NCBI GenBank assembly: GCA_016763715.1
Contig: JAESTG010000219.1
Coordinates: forward strand, 1 to 5,051
DNA from: Flavobacteriaceae bacterium
Lineage (GTDB): Bacteria > Bacteroidota > Bacteroidia > Flavobacteriales > Flavobacteriaceae
Reading direction: 5' to 3'
DNA: 5,051 nucleotides
A program made the translations under genes and the position numbers. The notes under the pieces are model-generated. The model did not search any database. It was not told the DNA's origin and saw nothing but the letters and a program-made list of their open reading frames with translations. Position 1 is the stretch's first letter. Every line of letters begins with the position of its first letter. Of this stretch, positions 1-5,051 are shown in pieces.

Positions 1-1
1 C

Positions 2-679
2 AACAGTTCTATTTATAGTGCCATTGCTAGCGATAATAAAAAAAAACTAAAATCACTTTTAGAGACCTATAAAAAGAAATACCCCCAGTCTAATTATCAA
101 TGGCATGCGTTATTTGATTTTGATGTTTTTGTAGACGCCATAAACCAAGTGGTGTCTTCAAAAAAAATAGACTTAATCATCATGGGTACTAATGGAGCTA
201 CAGGTGCTAAGGAAATCCTTTTTGGGAGTAACACCCTGCACGTAGTTCGCAATGTAAACTGCCCTGTAATTATGGTTCCCGAAGGTTATACTTTTAAAAC
301 TCTTTCGTCCATTCTTTTCAGCACAACCAATTGCAAAGAGTTGAAACAAGAAACCATTAAAATTCTAAAGGACATTACTACGATGCATGATGCTATGCTT
401 CATGTTTTGAATATTCAGAAAGACAAAAATGAACCTGAACACGGCTACAACTTCTACTTAAAAAATGTTTTAGAAGACCTTCCACATAAGGAGCATACAC
501 TTAAAGGAATTCCATTGCCCTTTGCCATAGAAAGCTTTGAACAACTAATTCCTGTTGATTTACATGTTATGTTTGCTCCTAAAGAGACCTTTTTAGATCG
601 ATTTCTATTTGGTTCCGAAACTTCTCGTATAAGCTATGGATCTAATATACCCCTGATGTTTCTGCACAAGTCTGCATAG
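2..679 (+). CDS. Universal stress protein (two-domain UspA family), 5'-truncated by window edge
   Basis: The reading frame is open from base 2 to a TAG at 677-679, giving 225 visible residues; the start lies left of the window. Two-domain Usp proteins are usually about 270-285 residues, so roughly 50 are missing. Visible residues 1-93 are the rest of the first Usp domain. They carry the ATP-binding signature G-x2-G-x9-G-S (G62, G65, G75, S76), followed by the usual last strand ending CPVIMVP. Residues from about 97 form a second Usp domain (SIL strand, LHVLNI strand, final IPLMFLHK strand) without that signature. Usp proteins are cytoplasmic and are linked to starvation and stress survival; the ATP-binding class hydrolyses or senses ATP. 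The GTG at 149 is an internal codon, not the start. The gene converges on a second usp gene at 732-1526. Family assignment is firm; the specific role is unknown. Confidence 0.9.
   Translation, partial: NSSIYSAIASDNKKKLKSLLETYKKKYPQSNYQWHALFDFDVFVDAINQVVSSKKIDLIIMGTNGATGAKEILFGSNTLHVVRNVNCPVIMVPEGYTFKTLSSILFSTTNCKELKQETIKILKDITTMHDAMLHVLNIQKDKNEPEHGYNFYLKNVLEDLPHKEHTLKGIPLPFAIESFEQLIPVDLHVMFAPKETFLDRFLFGSETSRISYGSNIPLMFLHKSA
185..229 (+). other. Usp ATP-binding signature G-x2-G-x9-G-S
   Basis: These codons encode the stretch from G62 to S76 of the visible protein. Spacing matches the nucleotide-binding loop of ATP-binding universal stress proteins exactly, so the first domain of this protein is predicted to bind ATP. 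The aspartate expected after the first strand lies outside the window and cannot be checked. Confidence 0.75.
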
Positions 680-711
680 GCTCTATTGAAACCTAATTCG
701 TGAGATTATAA

Positions 712-725
712 TCCATGAAAATGGA
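712..725. other. Weak 5-bp hairpin between the two convergent usp genes
   Basis: TCCAT (712-716) and ATGGA (721-725) are perfectly complementary around a GAAA loop, which is a GNRA-type tetraloop in the plus-strand RNA. The stem is short, has only two G:C pairs, and no U-tract follows on the plus strand; on the minus strand the following sequence is only mildly T-rich. It is the only hairpin I noticed in the 52 bp gap and could mark a weak bidirectional stop point or RNA 3' end, but it may be chance. Confidence 0.2.
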
Positions 726-731
726 ACGCTG

Positions 732-1526
732 TTATCCTTGTCCTCTTAAAATAAGTAAAGGCTTAGTGGTGTGAAATTCTTTCTTTAAAACTACATTCTT
801 TTCCCAAAGTTTTTGAAAGAAACCTCTCTTTCGTCTTAAAACACAGAGCATATCTGGATTGTGAGATTGAAAGTGTTCCAAAACTCCTTGGAAAATCGTT
901 GCATTCTGAGTTTTTGTAAACGAAGCCTGAATACTCGTCAATTCAGAATCTATAGGTGAACCATCATCTGGAAAATCTGGAGTATTTACATTTAAAAGAT
1001 GAATCTTTGAATTAAATAAGCTTGCAATATCCTTGAGTGGGCTCAAGACATTTTCCTTTTCAAATGAAGTCCGTTTAAAAGCTAATAAAATAGACTCTAC
1101 TTTTCTAAATAGATAATCTCTCGGCACTACTAGCACAGGAATATCTGTTTGTTTTACAATCTTTCCTGTTACAGCTCCCAAATATATTTCATCTTTAATC
1201 TCAACACTTTGAGGTGATACAATTAATAGGTCAATCTCCAATGATTTGGAAACTCTATGAATAGCTTCAAAGGGGTTTCCTTTAATAGGACGCGCAATAA
1301 CTTCAACTCCTTTTGTATCGACTTGATCTAATAAATTATTTAAGATGGCCTCACTATCTTCAATCATTAACTGATTTACTTTGGTCAATCCAGCAACTTT
1401 AGAAAACTCTTTGTAGATGTTCACTACATATACACGAGCCCCACTCATAGCAGCAAAATTAATCGCGTAACGTAAATTATTTAACCCTCCTTCTTTTGTG
1501 CCTACTGGAACCAGTATATTTTTCAT
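732..1526 (-). CDS. Universal stress protein, two Usp domains, degenerate nucleotide-binding loop
   Basis: This encodes 264 residues, a normal length for a tandem-domain Usp. The ATG at 1524-1526 is right because the protein opens directly with the Usp first strand, KNILVPV. Domain 1 covers about residues 1-136 and ends IPVLVVP; domain 2 covers about 140-264 and ends KPLLILRG. The usual aspartate after the first strand (LVPTD in typical members) is replaced (VPVGT). The loop expected to read G-x2-G-x9-G is S104-x2-S107-x9-G117, so both leading glycines are lost although spacing is kept. Domain 2 also lacks the signature. It is therefore probably a non-ATP-binding or altered Usp with a regulatory or scaffolding role (inference). 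Its second domain aligns without gaps to that of the convergent usp gene (12 of 41 identical residues from FRKV), so the two look paralogous. A -7 promoter element lies at 1571-1578. Confidence 0.92.
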   Translation of the reverse strand: MKNILVPVGTKEGGLNNLRYAINFAAMSGARVYVVNIYKEFSKVAGLTKVNQLMIEDSEAILNNLLDQVDTKGVEVIARPIKGNPFEAIHRVSKSLEIDLLIVSPQSVEIKDEIYLGAVTGKIVKQTDIPVLVVPRDYLFRKVESILLAFKRTSFEKENVLSPLKDIASLFNSKIHLLNVNTPDFPDDGSPIDSELTSIQASFTKTQNATIFQGVLEHFQSHNPDMLCVLRRKRGFFQKLWEKNVVLKKEFHTTKPLLILRGQG

Positions 1527-1547
1527 AAATAATGGTATCTTTAATTT

Positions 1548-1566
1548 GTTCTACCTATTACAGAAC
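1548..1566. repeat. Short inverted repeat GTTCT-N9-AGAAC in a divergent promoter region
   Basis: Perfect 5-bp arms at 1548-1552 and 1562-1566 flank a 9-base spacer. The repeat lies between the divergent usp and acetyltransferase genes and overlaps the predicted usp transcription start (around 1564). Its position would suit a dimeric repressor site, but arms this short also occur by chance in AT-rich DNA. Confidence 0.25.
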
Positions 1567-1570
1567 GGCG

Positions 1571-1578
1571 CAAAATTA
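1571..1578 (-). promoter_or_regulatory. Predicted -7 element for the minus-strand usp gene
   Basis: Read on the minus strand the sequence is TAATTTTG, a perfect match to the Bacteroidota -7 consensus TAnnTTTG. It ends 44 bp before the usp start codon, which would give a leader of roughly 35-40 nt. A TTTG that could act as -33 element lies at 1603-1606 (minus), inside the acetyltransferase gene, but the 24 bp spacing is a little longer than usual. The element sits 11 bp before the divergent acetyltransferase start. Confidence 0.5.
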
Positions 1579-1589
1579 GTTCATAAATT

Positions 1590-2114
1590 ATGATTCGGCT
1601 AGCAAAACTATCAGAAATTGAGGAAATTATAACAATCACCAAGGCTTGCACAGCTAAAATGATTTCAGAAAATATATACCAATGGGACCAATACTATCCC
1701 AATTATCAAGCCTTCGAAAAAGATGTTGAAAGAGGTGAATTATATGTACTAACAACTGGATTCTCAAATGACGATACAAAAGAACAATTGATGGGTTGTA
1801 TTACAATTTCTTCGGAAAAAGATGCTGAATATGATGCAATAGACTGGCTCACCGAAGATGGACTTCAATATTATATTCATCGATTGGCAATTCACCCTTC
1901 ATTTCAGTATAAAGGCTATGCCAAACTACTCATGGACTTTGCTGAAATTTTTAGCAAAAAGCAAGGGGTAATTTCAGTACGACTAGACACCTTCAGCGCT
2001 AACGAAAGGAATCAGCGTTTCTACAAAAATCGAGGATATCAAAAACTTGGTGATATTTATTTTCCGAGGCAAAGTGACTTATGCTTCCATTGCTACGAAT
2101 TGATATTAAAGTAG
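1590..2114 (+). CDS. GNAT-family N-acetyltransferase
   Basis: This 174-residue protein is a single GNAT domain and a cytoplasmic enzyme that transfers acetyl from acetyl-CoA to an amine. The N-terminal strand and helix (MIRLAKLSEIEEI) and an aromatic stretch around residues 30-36 (YQWDQYY) begin the fold. Motif A is at about 98-118: strand RLAIHP, then the acetyl-CoA pyrophosphate loop Q106-x2-G109-x-A111. Motif B is at about 131-150 (RLDTF..N..N.RFYKNRGY), with Y145 in the place where many members have the general-acid tyrosine. The start is fixed: an in-frame TAA lies at 1584-1586 and no Shine-Dalgarno is seen. Substrate cannot be deduced; small-molecule, antibiotic or protein targets are all possible. 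It is divergent from the usp gene and ends 7 bp from the stop of the convergent secreted-protein gene. No convincing promoter was found; TATATTTT at 1515-1522 is the nearest candidate. Confidence 0.9.
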   Translation: MIRLAKLSEIEEIITITKACTAKMISENIYQWDQYYPNYQAFEKDVERGELYVLTTGFSNDDTKEQLMGCITISSEKDAEYDAIDWLTEDGLQYYIHRLAIHPSFQYKGYAKLLMDFAEIFSKKQGVISVRLDTFSANERNQRFYKNRGYQKLGDIYFPRQSDLCFHCYELILK

Positions 2115-2121
2115 TTAAACG

Positions 2122-3861
2122 CTAATTTCTTCTGCGAATCAACGAAAAATACCCCGTAAAAACTCTGTTATCATTGGTAAAAGCTTTATACCAGTAAGTA
2201 GAAGATGGCATCAAACTGTTTTCATAACGGCCATCCCATCCCTGTGTTTTTGCACTGAAATTAACCAACATTTTTCCATAGCGGTCATAAATAAAAATAG
2301 TAGTAAGCGGTAACGGATTAATAAGTGGTTTTCGGTATTGCCAATAATCATTTATACCATCATCATTCGGTGAAAAATAAGGCGGAAAACCTGATATTGG
2401 AAATGACACCGAAAACTCACGTTTTACAATACCACAACCATTTTTATCTCTTACATAAAATGTATACGTCCCTTCAGACAATCCAGAAAATGTATTATTA
2501 TCACTGTACGGCCCATTTCGATTATCTAGAGCAAACTCATATTCCCCAGTTCCAGATACCATAACGGTCACATAAAACAAGCGAGCAATCTCTTCGATAA
2601 TCACTTCATCAATTGTGGCAATGGATGAGAAAACTACACCAAACTCCTTCCCATCCACACATTCGATGATAAAACCATCTTGATTCAGAATATTGTAAGC
2701 CTCGTATCTATATCGAGTTATTTCAGAAATATCAACAAAACGTTCTTCGGAAATGAGTACTTCCTCCCCCGTAGGTAAGATTTTATAATAACGATACCCA
2801 TCCGCTTGGTCTGGTGATGATATTCGAGTGGGTAATTGATCTTCACAAACCCCTATCTGATCTGGAAAGTTTATAGTTGGTCCAAGAAAGACCAATTCTC
2901 CTGTGATAATGTCAATAAATGGCCCACAACCCAATATGGTTGAAAACGATTCTTGACCACAGTCCTGTGCTTCTCCTGCTTCATTGAATGGCGTAATTCG
3001 AATAAAATAAGTGGTGTTAGCCTCAAAATTCAATATGAAGGTTGAATTAGTGAAAAATACAGCTCCATCTAAAACATCGTTAATAAAAGGTGATTTTCCT
3101 AAGTCGACAATATACCCCTTAGCATCTGGTACTACCTCCCATTCAATTAATGGAGATAATTCGACATTGGTTGCTCCATTTATTGGAGTGATGAGCTGAG
3201 TACAATCGGGGAGATTACCCAAATCTCTAGTAATGAAGCTTTCTTCTGAACAATTGGATGCATTGCCATTCTCATTGTAGGGAACAATTTTAGCATAAAT
3301 AGTAGTATTTGGCGGAAAATCGTTCGGAGGGTTAAACGAGAGGGTATTCCCAACATCTAAATTATTGACTATATCTCCAGCCCCTGAAGCTGTCCCCAAT
3401 GTAATTCGATATCCAGTAGCCTCAGCGGCATAATTCCAATTTAAATTAGCGCCCACATTTACATCTACTTCTCCATCCAATGGGGAATTCAAGAGGGTGC
3501 AACCTGGTGCTATGATAACGTCTTCCGTAGTAAAAGATTGGCTCGCACAAACAATATTGGACTGATCAAAAAAGAATAAAGTAATGGTCACATATACCAA
3601 TGAAGATTCTGGCAACCCGAGAGGAGGTGTAAAAGTCGTATCATTTCCAACGGGCTGTTCATTTACAATTTCGCCACCCCCAGAAGTAGTTCCCACCGAA
3701 ATAATATATCCCGCTATTCCAACCACCTCCTCCCAACTAATAGAGGTGTCTACAGGCACATTAATAGCATTTTGAAGTGGCTCCAAAAGGTTTGGGCAAT
3801 CCTGCCCATAACCCTCTAATGTTATGAGAAAACAACTAATAATAAAAAACCATCGCCTCAT
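2122..3861 (-). CDS. Secreted Fn3-like repeat protein with T9SS type B C-terminal sorting domain
   Basis: This encodes 579 residues from the ATG at 3859-3861. That start begins a classic Sec signal peptide (MRRW, hydrophobic core 5-15, cleavage near GYGQ at 17-20); a GTG at 3946-3948 would add 29 non-hydrophobic residues and is unlikely. Three Fn3-like repeats follow at about 21-113, 120-212 and 219-309, each with a Cys near both ends. Residues 312-413 are an unassigned Cys-containing linker. Residues 414-487 resemble SprB/PKD-type modules (GEYEFALDN..GPY, then GTYTFYVRDKNGCG). Residues 488-579 are the gliding-motility/CHU_C type B sorting domain: FSPNDDGINDYW, DRYGK, GWDG, YWY and GYFSLIRR. 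The protein is predicted to cross the inner membrane by Sec and the outer membrane by the type IX system, then act at the surface or outside, perhaps as an adhesin. No catalytic domain is visible and the ligand is unknown. Flanking genes are unrelated, so it appears monocistronic. Confidence 0.92.
   Translation of the reverse strand: MRRWFFIISCFLITLEGYGQDCPNLLEPLQNAINVPVDTSISWEEVVGIAGYIISVGTTSGGGEIVNEQPVGNDTTFTPPLGLPESSLVYVTITLFFFDQSNIVCASQSFTTEDVIIAPGCTLLNSPLDGEVDVNVGANLNWNYAAEATGYRITLGTASGAGDIVNNLDVGNTLSFNPPNDFPPNTTIYAKIVPYNENGNASNCSEESFITRDLGNLPDCTQLITPINGATNVELSPLIEWEVVPDAKGYIVDLGKSPFINDVLDGAVFFTNSTFILNFEANTTYFIRITPFNEAGEAQDCGQESFSTILGCGPFIDIITGELVFLGPTINFPDQIGVCEDQLPTRISSPDQADGYRYYKILPTGEEVLISEERFVDISEITRYRYEAYNILNQDGFIIECVDGKEFGVVFSSIATIDEVIIEEIARLFYVTVMVSGTGEYEFALDNRNGPYSDNNTFSGLSEGTYTFYVRDKNGCGIVKREFSVSFPISGFPPYFSPNDDGINDYWQYRKPLINPLPLTTIFIYDRYGKMLVNFSAKTQGWDGRYENSLMPSSTYWYKAFTNDNRVFTGYFSLIRRRN
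2125..2400 (-). other. T9SS type B sorting domain (gliding motility-associated C-terminal domain)
   Basis: Residues 488-579 contain the full set of family landmarks in order: F-x-P-N-D-D-G-x-N-D (496-505), D-R-Y-G-K (526-530), G-W-D-G (541-544), P-S-S-x-Y-W-Y (552-558) and G-Y-F-S-L-I-R-R (570-577). The domain sits at the extreme C terminus as required for recognition. In Flavobacterium johnsoniae this class depends on the T9SS and, for SprB, on the accessory protein SprF. Confidence 0.9.
2935..3801 (-). repeat. Three tandem Fn3-like coding repeats
   Basis: Repeat 1 spans about 3523-3801, repeat 2 about 3226-3504 and repeat 3 about 2935-3207. Each repeat encodes C-x2-L-x2-P..V..W....GY.....G near its start and C-x3-S/E-S-F-x-T near its end. 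Repeats 1 and 2 are closest: in the stretch G57-N73 versus G156-N172, 11 of 17 residues are identical (GT-SG-G-IVN---VGN pattern). Repeat 3 has diverged in that loop (LGKSPFINDV). The repeats are protein modules produced by old internal duplication; I saw no long DNA-level identity. Confidence 0.8.
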
Positions 3862-4093
3862 GAAATAATCATTAAATAACGCAAAAACTGGCTTCAAGAT
3901 TTGCCTAGGCCATTGTTTGCAAAATTTCTCTGTATCGGAAAGATTCACATAAACTCATAAAATGTGGCCTGAAATTGTGCGATTTTAAACGAAAGATACT
4001 CAAAATTTATATTGCTCCTACTCTTTTTGAGCGCCCACACACCTATCATAGTTTATGGAAGCCAAAGAATGATTCCGTAGCTTTGCTTGCTCA
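3862..4093. other. Divergent intergenic region between secreted-protein and MATE genes
   Basis: These 232 bp hold the MATE promoter near the right end. For the minus-strand secreted-protein gene the best -7 candidate is AAATTTTG at 3920-3927 (minus), one mismatch from consensus and without a clear -33 partner; it would give a leader of about 50 nt. A weak inverted repeat CACAT-N11-ATGTG spans 3946-3966. I see no small gene or structured RNA here. Confidence 0.5.
4078..4085 (+). promoter_or_regulatory. Predicted -7 element of the MATE transporter gene
   Basis: TAGCTTTG is a perfect match to the Bacteroidota -7 consensus TAnnTTTG. A partial -33 match (TTTA, 4052-4055) lies 22 bp upstream. The element ends only 8 bp before the ATG at 4094. 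Transcription normally begins some 4-7 bp past the box, so the mRNA would have almost no leader. Confidence 0.55.
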
Positions 4094-5051
4094 ATGAAAA
4101 TTGCCCCTATCGACATCTCTTTCAAACGCATTCAACAATTGGCACTACCTGCCATTGTTGCTGGTATTGCAGAACCTGTTTTGTCAATTACTGATTCTGC
4201 AATCATTGGAAACGTTGCGCAACATGCTACCGAATCCTTAGATGCAGTTGGTATTGTGGGGAGTTTTCTTTCAGCTCTAATCTGGATTTTAGGGCAGTCT
4301 CGAAGCGTAATTTCCACTATTATTTCTCAAAAATTAGGAGCAGGAAAAATTGAAGAACTCAAAGCTTTTCCTGCCCAGGCTATTGTTTTCAATATTTTGC
4401 TTAGCATTATTGTTTTGGTAAGCACCTATTTTTTTGTTGAAGAAATCTTTTCATTGCTGAATGCTGAAGGAATGATTCTCGACTTCAGTATCAAATATTA
4501 CAATATTCGCGTTTGGGGATTCCCTTTAACATTATTCACTTTTGCTGTCTTCGGAATTTTTCGAGGCCTTCAAAATACCTTTTGGCCCATGATTATTGCA
4601 GGAATTGGTGCTGGACTAAATATTGCACTGGATTTTATTATGGTATATGGGGTTGATGGATACATTCCAGCAATGAATATTGAAGGCGCGGCATGGGCAA
4701 GCTTAATTTCACAGGTTGTTATGGCCATACTTGCATTAATATTTCTAATTAAAAAGACTCATTTTTCGTTAAGACTAAGACTTCCTGTGCATCCCGAAAT
4801 CAAAAAATTGGTCACCATGAGTTTGAATCTATTTGTTCGATCCATTGCCTTAAATACAGCACTTATGCTAGCCGTTAGAGAAGCAACTGCTTTAGGGAAA
4901 GAACAATTAGCCGCCTATGTAATTACAAGCAATATTTGGTTATTTACAGCTTTCTTCCTTGATGGTTATGGCGCAGCGGGCAATAGCTTAGGTGGTCGCT
5001 TATTGGGTGCCAATGATTACAAGTCCTTATGGAAACTTACAAAACGTGTCA
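4094..5051 (+). CDS. MATE-family (DinF-type) cation-coupled efflux transporter, 3'-truncated by window edge
   Basis: The frame is open from ATG 4094 to the window end, giving 319 codons; family members are about 440-460 residues, so the last quarter is missing. The start is certain: an in-frame TGA at 4070-4072 leaves no other initiator. The visible part contains about eight of the twelve expected membrane helices. Landmarks of the DinF branch are LALPAI...EP.LS.TDSAIIG with the helix-1 acidic residue D34, then FRGLQNT (156-162), and the helix-5 pair N176 and D180 in LNIALD. DGYGAAGNSLGGRLLGA follows at 290-306. N176, D180 and D34 correspond by position to ion- and proton-coupling residues studied in archaeal PfMATE. 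The protein should export drugs or metabolites across the inner membrane using an H+ or Na+ gradient; its substrate cannot be read from sequence. It is divergent from the secreted-protein gene and has its own promoter at 4078-4085. Confidence 0.92.
   Translation, partial: MKIAPIDISFKRIQQLALPAIVAGIAEPVLSITDSAIIGNVAQHATESLDAVGIVGSFLSALIWILGQSRSVISTIISQKLGAGKIEELKAFPAQAIVFNILLSIIVLVSTYFFVEEIFSLLNAEGMILDFSIKYYNIRVWGFPLTLFTFAVFGIFRGLQNTFWPMIIAGIGAGLNIALDFIMVYGVDGYIPAMNIEGAAWASLISQVVMAILALIFLIKKTHFSLRLRLPVHPEIKKLVTMSLNLFVRSIALNTALMLAVREATALGKEQLAAYVITSNIWLFTAFFLDGYGAAGNSLGGRLLGANDYKSLWKLTKRV

Noticed and set aside
149..151. GTG as start of the first usp gene
   Set aside because: The frame is open upstream to the window edge and a Usp domain begun here would lack most of its fold.
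1515..1543. TATATTTT (1515-1522) and TATCTTTA (1536-1543) as -7 elements for the acetyltransferase
   Set aside because: Each has a mismatch at the final G of TAnnTTTG, and neither has a -33 element at normal spacing.
2325..2564. 79-codon plus-strand open frame
   Set aside because: It lies wholly antisense to the secreted-protein gene, has no recognisable domain and reads as low-complexity His/Tyr-rich sequence.
3011..3199. 62-codon plus-strand open frame
   Set aside because: It is antisense to Fn3-like repeat 3 and shows no protein features of its own.
3584..3775. 63-codon plus-strand open frame
   Set aside because: It is antisense to Fn3-like repeat 1; the Pro/Thr/Ser-rich product is a by-product of the coding strand.
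3862..3948. GTG-initiated 29-residue N-terminal extension of the secreted protein
   Set aside because: The extension is not hydrophobic and would bury the signal peptide that begins at the ATG at 3859-3861. The internal ATG gives a textbook Sec signal.
3946..3966. Inverted repeat CACAT-N11-ATGTG as an operator
   Set aside because: The 5-bp arms and long AT-rich spacer are well within chance, and it is not aligned to a convincing promoter.
4132..4317. 61-codon minus-strand open frame
   Set aside because: It is antisense to the first helices of the MATE transporter, whose sense frame is clearly conserved.
1..5051. tRNA, rRNA, CRISPR array, riboswitch, insertion sequence or prophage remnant
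   Set aside because: No regularly spaced repeats, terminal inverted repeats, transposase or integrase motifs, or tRNA-like folds were seen on either strand.
1..5051. A novel multi-gene defence or biosynthetic system
   Set aside because: All five genes belong to common families, lie on alternating strands and share no evident pathway.

Overview
The window most likely comes from a Bacteroidota genome, probably a member of the Flavobacteriaceae. The DNA is AT-rich. One gene ends in a type IX secretion (T9SS) type B C-terminal sorting domain, a hallmark of this phylum. Two perfect TAnnTTTG -7 elements, the Bacteroidota promoter form, lie upstream of genes, and no start codon has a clear Shine-Dalgarno sequence.

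Five protein genes alternate strictly in strand (+ - + - +), so each is probably transcribed on its own. (1) At 2-679 (+) is the 3' part of a two-domain universal stress protein (Usp) with an intact ATP-binding signature. (2) At 732-1526 (-) is a complete two-domain Usp, tail-to-tail with the first, in which the nucleotide-binding signature is degraded. (3) At 1590-2114 (+) is a GNAT-family N-acetyltransferase. (4) At 2122-3861 (-) is a 579-residue secreted protein: a signal peptide, three Fn3-like repeats each with two cysteines, a Cys-containing linker, a SprB/PKD-like module and a T9SS type B sorting domain. (5) From 4094 to the right edge (+) is the N-terminal two thirds of a DinF-type MATE transporter.

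The gaps are small. Convergent pairs are separated by 52 bp (680-731) and 7 bp (2115-2121), divergent pairs by 63 bp (1527-1589) and 232 bp (3862-4093). The 63 bp gap holds a good -7 element for the minus-strand usp and a short inverted repeat. The 232 bp gap holds a -7 element only 8 bp before the MATE start codon, which suggests a nearly leaderless mRNA.

The genes do not form one pathway: two are stress-related, one modifies an unknown substrate, one is exported and one is an exporter. I saw no RNA gene, insertion sequence, CRISPR array, phage gene or defence system, and nothing that amounts to a new multi-gene system. The points worth a second look are the diverged Usp pair, the MATE promoter and the architecture of the secreted protein.
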